Shown one piece after another: positions 25,297-34,259 of a stretch of DNA of 64,000 bases. The number at the start of each line of letters is the position of its first letter. The first letter of the stretch is position 1. The DNA is from Bacteroides intestinalis. GTDB lineage: Bacteria; Bacteroidota; Bacteroidia; Bacteroidales; Bacteroidaceae. The DNA is taken from positions 62,001 through 126,000 of the forward strand of contig NZ_CABJDN010000011.1 in NCBI RefSeq assembly GCF_902364365.1. Direction: 5' to 3'. The position numbers and the translations under genes are program-made. The notes below the pieces were generated by a model, which saw nothing but the letters and a program-made list of their open reading frames with translations, made no database searches and had not been told where the DNA came from.

Positions 25297-27039
25297 ATGA
25301 AAAATGCGTTTTTAATATATTTATGTATATTCTTATTACAACAATCTGTTTTAGGAAGTAATTCATATCGATGGAAACCTATCGATGCTTCTTTTGACTC
25401 TTTAGGAAAGCAACTCGAGCTGGTGGACTATAAGAATAATGAACGAATGCAGTTTTATCCACTTGTCACACGCATGTACCAGATAGCAAATCTAAAAAAC
25501 AATAGAAACCTGCAAGCGCGTGCCTTATATTGGGATGCCTGGCTGAAATTTGAAACAAATACCGAAGAAACAGAAACCCTTATAGAAGAAGCATTAGAAA
25601 AAGTAGATTCCGTTAATTACACTTATGATCACGCCCGTATTTTCTTCGTTAAGGGAATGCTTTTGGCAAAACATAACAAATACCCACAAGCTTATCGCAC
25701 ATTTAAGAGACAAGAAAATTACTTTAAATCCATAGATGATTTATATAGTCTTGGTTATACATATCTCAATATAGGTTCGATTATGAGAAGAATCGGAGAA
25801 TACCAAGAAGGATATAAATATTATCTGCAAGCCGACGAAATATTCAAGAAAGGTGGATTCATTGATGATGAAATTAAGAATCGACACAATATAGGAATTA
25901 GTCAATATCATCTTGGACACCCACAAAAAGGCATAGAGATATTGACTGCTTTACTTGATGAGAAAATAGCGCAAGAAGACCTTCCTTTCAGAACCGATGT
26001 GCTGACCTCACTCTATTTTGTTTCACAAACTCTGCCTGATAAAGAAAAGTACGCGCGCGAAGCATATAAAACCGCTCAAAAAATCACAAATAAGACATCA
26101 CAAACTTATACTCTCATTAATATGGGAGCATTATACATTTATAAGAATGAGAAAGACTCTGCTCTTTTTTATTTTCAAAAAGCACGCCATTCTGCTGAAG
26201 CCAACAAGGATGCCTTTTCAGCCATTCACACTTTATATGGCCTTGCAGAAATATATGATAGGAAAAACTTACCCGACAGTGCTTATCAGTACCTAAAACA
26301 GTATTTGCAATATAAAGAAGAAACAACCGGATATGCCAAATCAAATGAAATCAATCAGTATGAAATGAAAATGGCAATCGAACAATATGAGAATGAATTG
26401 CATGAAGCTTCCGAGCGTATCGAACTCCATAAAAAATTAACTATAGCCAGCTTCTTAATAGGTTTAATGATTTGCTGCATTATTGGTTATATATTCTGGT
26501 TGTCACGAAAGAAGGAAAAGATTGCCAAGCAACTGAAAGAAGCAGAAAATCGCGAACTAAACGAACGCCTTCAACGCCAACAATTACAAAATGAAAAATA
26601 TCATATGGAGTTAGATCTAAAAAACAGGGAATTGACATCCAACTCCATGATCTCTATTGAAAAGAATCGGGTTCTAAAAGGTTTATTAAAACAAATAGAG
26701 GAACTGGAAGGTAGTAAAGAACTGTCTACGCCAGGAGGAAGAACACTAAAACAACAAATTAAATCACACTTGGATACAGAAGACGAATGGATGTTTTTCA
26801 AACATCATTTTGAAGAAGTACATCCCGATTTCTTTAAGAAATTATGTTCCATTCATCCCAATTTATCGGAAAATGAACTACGTTTATGTGCATATATACG
26901 CACTGGTATGGAAACAAAACAAATTGCACAGATGCTTTCCGTTTTACCGGAAACAATAAATACAGGCCGATACAGAATCCGTAAGAAGATGCAACTCGGA
27001 CAAGATGTTACACTGGAAAACTATCTGCGGGATATCTAA
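25297..27039 (+). CDS. TPR-containing membrane regulator with C-terminal HTH domain
   Basis: 580 residues from the ATG at 25297. A signal-type N-terminus (MKNAFLIYLCIFLLQQ) is followed by tetratricopeptide-like helical repeats (about 40-355), one membrane helix (about 380-402), a coiled coil rich in Glu, Gln and Arg (about 405-470), and a LuxR-like helix-turn-helix at the end (LSENELRLCAYIRTGMETKQ, then IRKKMQL). This layout is widespread in Bacteroidetes; the periplasmic TPR part is thought to sense a signal and the cytoplasmic end to bind DNA. It is divergent from the large repeat protein, its most likely target by position. No partner kinase is adjacent. Confidence 0.8.
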   Translation: MKNAFLIYLCIFLLQQSVLGSNSYRWKPIDASFDSLGKQLELVDYKNNERMQFYPLVTRMYQIANLKNNRNLQARALYWDAWLKFETNTEETETLIEEALEKVDSVNYTYDHARIFFVKGMLLAKHNKYPQAYRTFKRQENYFKSIDDLYSLGYTYLNIGSIMRRIGEYQEGYKYYLQADEIFKKGGFIDDEIKNRHNIGISQYHLGHPQKGIEILTALLDEKIAQEDLPFRTDVLTSLYFVSQTLPDKEKYAREAYKTAQKITNKTSQTYTLINMGALYIYKNEKDSALFYFQKARHSAEANKDAFSAIHTLYGLAEIYDRKNLPDSAYQYLKQYLQYKEETTGYAKSNEINQYEMKMAIEQYENELHEASERIELHKKLTIASFLIGLMICCIIGYIFWLSRKKEKIAKQLKEAENRELNERLQRQQLQNEKYHMELDLKNRELTSNSMISIEKNRVLKGLLKQIEELEGSKELSTPGGRTLKQQIKSHLDTEDEWMFFKHHFEEVHPDFFKKLCSIHPNLSENELRLCAYIRTGMETKQIAQMLSVLPETINTGRYRIRKKMQLGQDVTLENYLRDI

Positions 27040-27065
27040 TTTCTATTTTATTTGTTTTATTCATT

Positions 27066-27103
27066 CTGCTTACCACCAATTTCTGAAGATTGGCAGTAAG
27101 CAG
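27066..27103. terminator. Hairpin between the convergent regulator and upp genes
   Basis: 15-base arms (27066-27080 and 27089-27103) with two mismatches and an 8-base loop. There is no clear T run, so termination is only inferred from its convergent position. Confidence 0.45.
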
Positions 27104-27114
27104 CTTGATAATAT

Positions 27115-27768
27115 CTATTCTTTTTCGCCGAATGCCAGATCTCCTGCATCCCCCAACCCCGGAACGATATATGAATGTTCGTTTATCTCCGGGTCAATGG
27201 CAGCACACCATATTGTAGTCTTGTCTTCAGGGAATGTTTCAGCAATGTGTTCTACCGCCTGACGGCTGGCAATAATGGAAGCGACATGTATCTCTGACGG
27301 ATGCCCTTTCGTCAGCATAGCCTGATAGCTCAGTTCCATGCTACTACCTGTTGCCAGCATAGGATCCGTAATAATTAACGTCTTTCCGTCAATACGTGGA
27401 GAAGCAATATATTCTATATGAATATCAAACTTCAGCGTATCCTTATACTTTCGGTAAGCGGAAACAAAAGCATTCTCCGCACCGTCAAAATAGCTTAGAA
27501 AGCCTTGATGGAAAGGTAGTCCCGCACGCAGGATAGTGCTTAATACCAGTTGGTTATCCGGGGTCTGCACGGGCGCTATTCCCAGCGGAGTCTGGATATT
27601 CTTCTGAGAATAGGCGAACTCCTTACTCATTTCATACGCCATAATTTCCCCTATGCGTTCAATGTTTCGGCGGAAGCGAAGGCGGTCGCTTTGTACTTGT
27701 ACATCCCGGATCTCGGCAACATACTGGTTCAGGATGGAATTTGTCTCGGCAAAATTAATAATTTTCAT
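27115..27768 (-). CDS. upp: Uracil phosphoribosyltransferase
   Basis: 217 residues from the ATG at 27768 (MKIINFAETNSILNQYV). The PRPP-binding motif is seen as LIITDPMLATGSSM, and the uracil-binding end GLGDAGDLAFG matches the family. The enzyme joins uracil to PRPP to give UMP in pyrimidine salvage. An in-frame codon at 27825 would add 19 residues with no family support, so the shorter form is chosen. The gene stands alone; the neighbouring pckA is divergent. Confidence 0.94.
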   Translation of the reverse strand: MKIINFAETNSILNQYVAEIRDVQVQSDRLRFRRNIERIGEIMAYEMSKEFAYSQKNIQTPLGIAPVQTPDNQLVLSTILRAGLPFHQGFLSYFDGAENAFVSAYRKYKDTLKFDIHIEYIASPRIDGKTLIITDPMLATGSSMELSYQAMLTKGHPSEIHVASIIASRQAVEHIAETFPEDKTTIWCAAIDPEINEHSYIVPGLGDAGDLAFGEKE

Positions 27769-27894
27769 GATGTGATTTGAATTTATATGCGCAAAGTAAA
27801 CGATTTCTTGCGCAATTTGCAACATTCAGTTTGCAGATATTGTTATGGAGTTATAAAAGATTTCTCATTAAAGAAAAATTTCTCTAATCAGGTG

Positions 27895-27922
27895 TTTGTT
27901 TCGAAAGAAAATACTACTTTTG
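27895..27922 (+). promoter_or_regulatory. pckA promoter
   Basis: TACTTTTG (27915-27922) fits the -7 box. A TTTG lies at 27895-27898, but only 16 bases away, so the -33 call is weak. The leader is about 125 bases. Confidence 0.55.
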
Positions 27923-27933
27923 TACGCGAAAAA

Positions 27934-27981
27934 CAAGGGGCTGTTTGAAATATAACCCAATTCACACCAATTTCCCCCTTG
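27934..27981 (+). promoter_or_regulatory. Possible stem in the pckA leader
   Basis: CAAGGGG (27934-27940) can pair with CCCCTTG (27975-27981) across a 34-base loop inside the untranslated leader. No known riboswitch is recognised. It may be chance. Confidence 0.25.
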
Positions 27982-28053
27982 AAAAAGAGAAGGTAAAAAG
28001 ATATTAGCAAGAGATTAATAAACCAAATACCAAATTTTAAATCATTAAAAGAA

Positions 28054-29661
28054 ATGGCAAATTTAGATTTAAGCAAGTACGGTATCAAAGACGTGAAGGA
28101 AATCATCCACAATCCGTCTTATGATGTACTGTTCGCAGAAGAAACCAAACCAGGTTTGGAAGGTTTTGAAAAAGGTCAGGTAACTGAACTGGGTGCTGTA
28201 AATGTTATGACAGGTATTTATACCGGTCGTTCTCCTAAAGATAAATTCTTCGTTAAGAATGAAGCCAGTGAAAACACTGTATGGTGGACTTCTGACGAAT
28301 ACAAAAACGACAACAAACCTTGCTCTGAAGAAGCTTGGGCTGACTTGAAAGCTAAGGCTGTAAAGGAATTGAGCGGCAAACGTCTGTTCGTTGTTGATAC
28401 TTTCTGCGGTGCTAACCCTGCTACTCGCTTGAAAGTACGTTTCATTATGGAGGTTGCTTGGCAAGCTCACTTCGTAACTAACATGTTCATCCGCCCTACA
28501 GCTGAAGAACTTGCTAACTACGGTGAACCTGACTTCGTTTCTTTCAACGCTTCTAAAGCTAAGGTTGACAACTACAAGGAACTGGGTCTGAACTCTGAAA
28601 CAGCTACTGTATTCAACCTGAAGACTAACGAACAAGTTATCCTGAATACTTGGTACGGTGGTGAAATGAAGAAAGGTATGTTCTCTATCATGAACTATCT
28701 GAACCCGCTGCGTGGCATCGCTTCTATGCACTGCTCTGCCAACACTAACATGGAAGGTACTGACTCTGCTATCTTCTTCGGTCTGTCTGGTACAGGTAAG
28801 ACTACCTTGTCCACTGACCCGAAACGTCTGCTGATCGGTGATGACGAACACGGATGGGATGACGAAGGCGTATTCAACTACGAAGGTGGTTGCTACGCTA
28901 AAGTTATCAACTTGGATAAAGACAGCGAACCCGATATCTACAATGCTATCAAACGTGACGCTCTGTTGGAAAACGTAACTGTTGCTGCTGATGGTAAGAT
29001 TGACTTCACTGATAAGAGCGTTACAGAAAACACTCGTGTTTCTTATCCTATCTATCACATCAACAACATCGTTAAGCCGGTATCTAAAGGTCCTCACGCT
29101 CACCAGGTAATCTTCCTGTCAGCTGACGCCTTCGGTGTATTGCCTCCGGTATCTATCCTGAACCCGGAACAAGCTCAGTACTACTTCCTGTCTGGTTTCA
29201 CCGCTAAGTTGGCCGGTACAGAACGTGGTATCACAGAACCGACTCCGACATTCTCTGCTTGCTTCGGTGCTGCTTTCTTGTCATTGCACCCGACTAAATA
29301 TGCAGAAGAACTGGTTAAGAAGATGAATAAGGTAGGTGCTAAGGCATACTTGGTAAACACTGGCTGGAATGGTAGCGGCAAGCGTATCTCTATCAAAGAT
29401 ACTCGTGGTATCATCGACGCTATCCTTGACGGTTCTATCGACAAGGCTCCTACTAAGGTTATTCCTTTCTTCGATTTCGTCGTTCCGACTGAATTGCCGA
29501 ACGTTGATCCGAAGATCCTTGATCCTCGCGACACTTACGAATGTGCTTGTCAGTGGGAAGAAAAAGCAAAAGACCTGGCTGGTCGTTTCATCAAGAACTT
29601 TGCTAAGTTCACAGGTAACGAAGCTGGTAAAGCACTGGTTGCTGCTGGTCCGAAGCTCTAA
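28054..29661 (+). CDS. pckA: Phosphoenolpyruvate carboxykinase (ATP)
   Basis: 535 residues, normal for the ATP-dependent family. The kinase P-loop GLSGTGKTT is at 243-251, with the metal-binding [10 protein letters not shown] region shortly after and the RGIT-type segment later. It interconverts oxaloacetate and ATP with phosphoenolpyruvate, CO2 and ADP. In Bacteroides it often runs toward oxaloacetate in succinate and propionate formation, so it works as a CO2-fixing step; that is family knowledge, not seen here. The reading frame uses a narrow set of codons (many GCT, GGT, AAC, CTG), which fits high expression. It has its own promoter and terminator. Confidence 0.97.
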   Translation: MANLDLSKYGIKDVKEIIHNPSYDVLFAEETKPGLEGFEKGQVTELGAVNVMTGIYTGRSPKDKFFVKNEASENTVWWTSDEYKNDNKPCSEEAWADLKAKAVKELSGKRLFVVDTFCGANPATRLKVRFIMEVAWQAHFVTNMFIRPTAEELANYGEPDFVSFNASKAKVDNYKELGLNSETATVFNLKTNEQVILNTWYGGEMKKGMFSIMNYLNPLRGIASMHCSANTNMEGTDSAIFFGLSGTGKTTLSTDPKRLLIGDDEHGWDDEGVFNYEGGCYAKVINLDKDSEPDIYNAIKRDALLENVTVAADGKIDFTDKSVTENTRVSYPIYHINNIVKPVSKGPHAHQVIFLSADAFGVLPPVSILNPEQAQYYFLSGFTAKLAGTERGITEPTPTFSACFGAAFLSLHPTKYAEELVKKMNKVGAKAYLVNTGWNGSGKRISIKDTRGIIDAILDGSIDKAPTKVIPFFDFVVPTELPNVDPKILDPRDTYECACQWEEKAKDLAGRFIKNFAKFTGNEAGKALVAAGPKL

Positions 29662-29693
29662 TCTGAATAAAACCAGTTTAGATATAATATGCG

Positions 29694-29726
29694 AAAGCGG
29701 CTCTTGGTATCAAGAGTCGCTTTTTT
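29694..29726 (+). terminator. pckA terminator
   Basis: Stem AAAGCGGCTCTTG with CAAGAGTCGCTTT and a T6 run at 29721-29726. Confidence 0.88.
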
Positions 29727-29742
29727 GTTTTTATCCGTTTCA

Positions 29743-29773
29743 TTTGTTCTTCATGAATAATTTCCTAATTTTG
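29743..29773 (+). promoter_or_regulatory. Promoter of the MutS-like gene
   Basis: TTTG (29743-29746), 19 bases, then TAATTTTG (29766-29773), 24 bases before the ATG. Confidence 0.75.
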
Positions 29774-29796
29774 CGCAACACCATAATATTGGGAAT

Positions 29797-31101
29797 ATGA
29801 CTTATCTGGATACCGACAAGCAAACGCAGGCTGATCTAAGCATTGTAGAAGGAATATACGACGAATATCCTCTCTACTCCTTATTTTCTGCAACAGAGAC
29901 CAAGAACGGAAAACGTCTGATGTTAGACTGGATTACCTCTCCCTTAAATGACATATCCGCCATACAAAAGAGACAAGAAGCAATTGCCTGGCAGGAATTA
30001 CCCGGACTTCCCTTAGATGAAGAAGAACTCGACTTCATCGAATATTATTTGGAATACCGCGATCAGATCAGAAGACCTAATATTTTAGTTTCGCTAACTT
30101 CAGCATTCGACCGTTTATTAAGACATGATGCTCAACGCTATGTTATTAAACGAGGTGTTACTTTGACTATCCGATTATTAAATCAACTGGAATCATTACG
30201 AATAAATCTCCCGGAAAATGCCCCTTTACTTCTGAAAGAACTGGCACAGAGCATTCAATACACGATATATAACAGCGAGCTGAAAGAAGTAGTTGAACTC
30301 TATAAAAAAGAAAAATCCCCTTCCAGCTATATCATCGATAAATACGATTATCTGTTCCGCTGTATCCACTTAGAACTGATCAGAGGGCTGCTTTCGCATA
30401 TCTATATACTGGATGTATGCCGTACTGCACACCGCATAGCAGTCAGCAAAGGTTTCTGCTGTCGCCCGGAGATGACGGAAGTAATGGATTTGTCCATCAC
30501 CGGCTTTGTACATCCATTTACCGAAGGCGGACGGAATAATGACTGGAAGATGACGAACGGTAATATATGTATTCTTACAGGTTCCAACATGGCTGGCAAA
30601 TCAACTACTCTCAAAGCCATTACCATCGCTGTATGGCTGGCACACTGCGGATTGCCGGTTCCCGCCCGTTCAATGACCTGCCCTGTATTTGATGGAATCT
30701 ACACCTCCATCAATCTTCCAGACTCCCTGCGCGATGGCAGGAGTCACTTTATGGCGGAGATTCTGCGGATAAAAGAAGTACTTCAAAAAGCAAAATCCGG
30801 TAAACGATGCCTGATAATACTGGATGAAATGTTCCGCGGAACAAATGCACAGGATGCTTTTGAAGCCTCTATTGCCGTGAATGAATTGCTCAGGAAATAT
30901 CCGCATTGTTTATTCCTCATATCGACTCACATTCTGGAATATGCCAAACATTTCGAGAAAGATAATACATGCTGTTTCTATTATATGGATTCAAAAATTG
31001 AGAATGATCAATTCATATGTCCTTACCAACTGCTTGAAGGCATATCTGAAGCACAAGTTGGGTATTGGCTGGTAAGAAAGGAACTGGAAGGTTTAATATA
31101 A
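29797..31101 (+). CDS. Short MutS-family ATPase
   Basis: 434 residues. The C-terminal half is a MutS-type ABC ATPase: Walker A GSNMAGKST at 262-270, Walker B CLIILDEMFRGTN with Asp343 and Glu344, and STH switch histidine in LISTHILEY. The N-terminal half looks like the MutS core lever region (ETKNGKRLMLDWITSPL resembles the conserved TxxGxRxLxxWL element). The mismatch-recognition domain I and connector are absent, and there is no Smr nuclease domain as in MutS2. It is therefore a reduced MutS relative and should not do classic mismatch recognition. The role is unknown; DNA-junction handling is a guess from the family. Confidence 0.82.
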   Translation: MTYLDTDKQTQADLSIVEGIYDEYPLYSLFSATETKNGKRLMLDWITSPLNDISAIQKRQEAIAWQELPGLPLDEEELDFIEYYLEYRDQIRRPNILVSLTSAFDRLLRHDAQRYVIKRGVTLTIRLLNQLESLRINLPENAPLLLKELAQSIQYTIYNSELKEVVELYKKEKSPSSYIIDKYDYLFRCIHLELIRGLLSHIYILDVCRTAHRIAVSKGFCCRPEMTEVMDLSITGFVHPFTEGGRNNDWKMTNGNICILTGSNMAGKSTTLKAITIAVWLAHCGLPVPARSMTCPVFDGIYTSINLPDSLRDGRSHFMAEILRIKEVLQKAKSGKRCLIILDEMFRGTNAQDAFEASIAVNELLRKYPHCLFLISTHILEYAKHFEKDNTCCFYYMDSKIENDQFICPYQLLEGISEAQVGYWLVRKELEGLI

Positions 31102-31151
31102 ATAAAGGTTCTTTTTTCCAAGTAACTACTTCATTACTACGCTTTTTTTGT

Positions 31152-31159
31152 TAGCTTTG
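31152..31159 (+). promoter_or_regulatory. -7 box of the nitroreductase gene
   Basis: TAGCTTTG, 27 bases before the ATG at 31186. Confidence 0.55.
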
Positions 31160-31185
31160 CGGAAACCAATATTGAACAAAGCAAT

Positions 31186-31833
31186 ATGAAAAGTATCAAA
31201 TTGATGTTGGCAGGCGTCAGCCTGTTGTTGCTCTGCGGATGCGGTACGCAAGTACAAAAAGAGAATGAAGCCACATGTGGAAATGAAAGTAAAGAGAATG
31301 CGGTGATTGAAAACATGATGTCACGCCGCAGTATTCGCAAGTACAAACCGCAAGCGGTAAACCGTGATACTATGCAGATTATACTGAACTGCGGTATCAA
31401 TGCTCCTAACGGACAAAACAAACAATCCTGGGAAATACGGGTAGTGGATAATCCGGAGTTCATCAACGGTATTACTGAAGTTTACAAAAAGCAAAATCCT
31501 AAAGCAACGGAAGATCCTAATTTCAAGAATATGTTCCGCAATGCCTCTACCGTAGTGTTTATTGCCAATGACAAGTCTTATGACCTGTCACAAATAGACT
31601 GTGGCCTGCTGGGTGAAAATATGATTCTTTCAGCCTGGTCCATGGGTATAGGTTCCTGTTGCCTGGGCGGACCGACACGATTTATAAACTCCACACCGGA
31701 AGCAGCCGAATATCTGAAGAGACTGGATATTCCCGAAGGATATCAATTGCTCTATTGTATCGCATTCGGTTATCCGAATGAAACTCCTGCTGCAAAACCG
31801 AGAAATGCAGAAAAGATCAGATTTATAGATTAA
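31186..31833 (+). CDS. Nitroreductase-family lipoprotein
   Basis: 215 residues. The N-terminus is a lipoprotein signal ending LLCGC (Cys19). The nitroreductase fold follows: SRRSIRKYKPQAV, the NAPNGQNKQSWE segment in the place of the FMN-binding APSxxNxQPW, the membrane-proximal NASTVVFIAND, and GIGSCCLGG. The family uses FMN and NAD(P)H to reduce nitro or quinone compounds. An extracytoplasmic nitroreductase is less usual, because its cofactors are normally cytoplasmic; either the cofactor is exported or bound before export, or the enzyme uses another donor. The gene is monocistronic. Confidence 0.85.
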   Translation: MKSIKLMLAGVSLLLLCGCGTQVQKENEATCGNESKENAVIENMMSRRSIRKYKPQAVNRDTMQIILNCGINAPNGQNKQSWEIRVVDNPEFINGITEVYKKQNPKATEDPNFKNMFRNASTVVFIANDKSYDLSQIDCGLLGENMILSAWSMGIGSCCLGGPTRFINSTPEAAEYLKRLDIPEGYQLLYCIAFGYPNETPAAKPRNAEKIRFID

Positions 31834-31859
31834 TCATTTCCTGCAAGTAACGTATAAAT

Positions 31860-31898
31860 GAAAAGGAGTGCCACCATTACAGTGAAGCACTCCTTTTC
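31860..31898. terminator. Bidirectional terminator between nitroreductase and typA
   Basis: Perfect 12-bp stem (GAAAAGGAGTGC with GCACTCCTTTTC, 31860-31871 and 31887-31898) with a 15-base loop between convergent genes. Confidence 0.88.
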
Positions 31899-31917
31899 TA
31901 TCTATTTACAAACAACT

Positions 31918-33717
31918 TTAGCTCTTATTCGCACGCTTACGTTCTATCTCGTCCAAAATCACTTTACGCATACGCATCGCCTTTGGCGTAACCTCTACGT
32001 ACTCATCTTCCTTGATATATTCCAAAGCCTCTTCCAGTGAGAACTGTACGGGTGGAATCAGACGAACTTTATCATCCGAACCGGAAGCACGCATATTCGT
32101 CAACTTCTTGGATTTCGTAACGTTGATTACCAAGTCGTTATCGTGAGAGTGTTCACCTACCACCTGTCCGGCATACACATCTTCCTGCGGGAAGATAAAG
32201 AACTTACCACGATCCTGCAATTTATCAATGGCATAAGCAAAAGCCGTTCCTGTTTCCATGGCAATCATGGAGCCGTTGGTACGACGTTCGATATCTCCCT
32301 TATGCGGTTGGTATTCTTTAAAACGGTGTGCCATGATAGCTTCACCGGCAGAAGCAGTCAGTACATTCGTACGCAGACCAATGATACCACGTGAAGGCAT
32401 ATTGAATTCCAAGTTCACACGTTCGCCTGCACTTTCCATCTTCACCATCTCGCCCTTACGGCGGGTTACCATATCAATAATCTTGCTGGCATATTCTTCG
32501 GGTACATTCACAGTCAGTTCTTCAATCGGCTCACATTTCACACCGTCAATCTCCTTGAAGATAACCTGCGGCTGTCCTACCTGAAGTTCATAACCCTCGC
32601 GGCGCATGGTCTCAATCAACACAGAAAGATGAAGTACACCACGACCGGAAACTACCCATTTACCATCTTCCTCACTTTTACGTACGCGTAAGGCAAGGTT
32701 CTTATCCAATTCCTTCATCAAGCGGTCATGGATATGACGAGAAGTAACAAACTTACCATCGCGACCAAAGAAAGGAGAGTCGTTGATAGCAAACAGCATA
32801 CTCATGGTCGGCTCATCAATAGCGATTGGCGGCAATGCTTCCGGATTTTCAAAATCACAAACCGTATCTCCGATCTCAAAGCCTTCGATACCTACCAATG
32901 CACAGATATCACCGGAAGAAACTTCCGATACCTTCGCACGTCCCATGCCTTCGAATGTATGCAGTTCCTTAATTTTTGATTTCGCAAAACTTCCGTCACG
33001 CTTAGCCAGAGATACATTCATCCCTTCTTTAAGCGTACCACGATGTACACGACCTACGGCAATACGTCCGGTATAAGAAGAATAATCCAGAGAAGTTACA
33101 AGCATCTGCGGAGTACCTTCCAACTGCGTGGGAGCCGGTATATTCTCTACAATACAGTCCAGCAATGCGAAGATATTATCAGTAGGAGTCTTCCAGTCCG
33201 TACTCATCCAGTTGTTCTTTGCAGAACCGTAGATGACGGGGAAATCCAACTGATCTTCCGTAGCTTCCAAACTGAACATCAGGTCGAACACCATTTCATA
33301 TACCTCTTCCGGGCGACAGTTCGGTTTATCCACCTTATTCACTACAACGATGGGTTTCAGACCGATCTGCAAAGCTTTCTGCAACACGAAACGTGTCTGA
33401 GGCATCGGACCTTCAAAGGCATCCACCAACAGGATACATCCGTCCGCCATGTTCAATACACGTTCCACCTCACCTCCGAAGTCACTGTGTCCCGGAGTAT
33501 CAATGATATTGATTTTTGTTCCTTTGTAATTGATAGAAACGTTTTTAGAAAGGATCGTTATCCCTCGTTCACGTTCCAAGTCGTTGTTATCCAGCATTAA
33601 TTCACCTGTGCTCTGGTTGCTGCGGAACAGATTTCCCGCCAAGAGCATCTTATCGACAAGCGTCGTTTTCCCATGGTCAACATGGGCAATGATTGCAATG
33701 TTTCTAATATTTTGCAT
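31918..33717 (-). CDS. typA: Ribosome-binding GTPase TypA/BipA
   Basis: 599 residues from the ATG at 33717 ([19 protein letters not shown]), which matches the family start; longer upstream in-frame starts lie beyond the promoter. G1 is AHVDHGKT at 11-18, G3 DTPGHSD, G4 NKVDKP. The C-terminal domains typical of BipA follow. It is a translational GTPase of the elongation-factor group that helps ribosome assembly and adaptation to cold and other stress. It has its own promoter, and rpsO is divergent. Confidence 0.96.
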   Translation of the reverse strand: MQNIRNIAIIAHVDHGKTTLVDKMLLAGNLFRSNQSTGELMLDNNDLERERGITILSKNVSINYKGTKINIIDTPGHSDFGGEVERVLNMADGCILLVDAFEGPMPQTRFVLQKALQIGLKPIVVVNKVDKPNCRPEEVYEMVFDLMFSLEATEDQLDFPVIYGSAKNNWMSTDWKTPTDNIFALLDCIVENIPAPTQLEGTPQMLVTSLDYSSYTGRIAVGRVHRGTLKEGMNVSLAKRDGSFAKSKIKELHTFEGMGRAKVSEVSSGDICALVGIEGFEIGDTVCDFENPEALPPIAIDEPTMSMLFAINDSPFFGRDGKFVTSRHIHDRLMKELDKNLALRVRKSEEDGKWVVSGRGVLHLSVLIETMRREGYELQVGQPQVIFKEIDGVKCEPIEELTVNVPEEYASKIIDMVTRRKGEMVKMESAGERVNLEFNMPSRGIIGLRTNVLTASAGEAIMAHRFKEYQPHKGDIERRTNGSMIAMETGTAFAYAIDKLQDRGKFFIFPQEDVYAGQVVGEHSHDNDLVINVTKSKKLTNMRASGSDDKVRLIPPVQFSLEEALEYIKEDEYVEVTPKAMRMRKVILDEIERKRANKS

Positions 33718-33739
33718 ACAATACCTATATATTTGGGTG

Positions 33740-33747
33740 CAAAGGTA
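33740..33747 (-). promoter_or_regulatory. typA -7 box
   Basis: The minus strand reads TACCTTTG, 22 bases before the typA ATG. Confidence 0.6.
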
Positions 33748-33800
33748 CGAATTTTGCATTAGATATAGTTGCAGCAAGAGAAAAATTTCATTGAATACCA

Positions 33801-33830
33801 TTGCAGTATAAAAGATTATCTCTATCTTTG
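33801..33830 (+). promoter_or_regulatory. rpsO promoter
   Basis: TTG (33801-33803), 19 bases, then TATCTTTG (33823-33830), 44 bases before the rpsO ATG. Confidence 0.75.
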
Positions 33831-33874
33831 CAGCCTCGTAAAAGAACATTTATATATCAATTTAATTAAAAGTT

Positions 33875-34144
33875 ATGTATTTAGACGCTGCTAAAAAGCA
33901 AGAGATCTTTGGCAAGTACGGAAAGTCTAACACTGATACTGGCTCAGCTGAGGCCCAGATAGCTTTGTTTTCATACCGTATTTCCCACCTGACTGAGCAC
34001 CTTAAGCTCAACAGAAAAGATTATAGTACTGAAAGAGCCTTGACAATGTTGGTAGGAAAACGCCGTGCGTTGCTGAACTACCTGAAGGATCGCGACATCA
34101 CAAGATATCGTGCCATCGTTAAAGAGCTCGGTCTGCGTAAGTAA
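33875..34144 (+). CDS. rpsO: 30S ribosomal protein S15
   Basis: 89 residues, the standard length. Conserved S15 features include TGSAEAQIALFSYRI near 21-36, the LTEHLKLNRKDYSTERALTM segment and KRRALLNYLK. It binds 16S rRNA at the three-way junction and joins early in 30S assembly. In many bacteria S15 represses its own translation; no clear structure for that was seen in the short leader here. The gene is monocistronic. Confidence 0.98.
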   Translation: MYLDAAKKQEIFGKYGKSNTDTGSAEAQIALFSYRISHLTEHLKLNRKDYSTERALTMLVGKRRALLNYLKDRDITRYRAIVKELGLRK

Positions 34145-34168
34145 TCCGTTACTTGCAGCAAAAGCATT

Positions 34169-34205
34169 AAAAAGGGAAGCCGTCAAAAAGCTTCCCTTTT
34201 TTGTT
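34169..34205 (+). terminator. rpsO terminator
   Basis: Stem AAAAAGGGAAGC (34169-34180) with GCTTCCCTTTTT (34190-34201) followed by T residues. Confidence 0.9.
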
Positions 34206-34223
34206 TGCTTACTATCCGTCAGG

Positions 34224-34253
34224 TAAATATGCCTTCCATGGAAGACATATTTA
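34224..34253. repeat. 30-bp near-perfect palindrome
   Basis: A loopless palindrome centred on CCATGG (34236-34241), with 28 of 30 bases symmetrical. The outer arms are TAAATATG and CATATTTA. It lies between the rpsO terminator and the point where the truncated barrel gene starts to resemble its family. Confidence 0.75.
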
Positions 34254-34259
34254 GTATAA

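Noticed and set aside
27923..28053. Riboswitch in the pckA leader
   Set aside because: Only one weak stem seen; no conserved core of a known class is recognised.
28069..29103. Long minus-strand frame of about 344 codons opposite pckA
   Set aside because: It mirrors the highly biased codon use of pckA, has no recognisable domain and no promoter on its strand; a shadow frame.
31918..33849. Longer start for typA at 33849
   Set aside because: The extra 44 residues do not resemble the family, and the -7 box at 33740-33747 lies inside that stretch.
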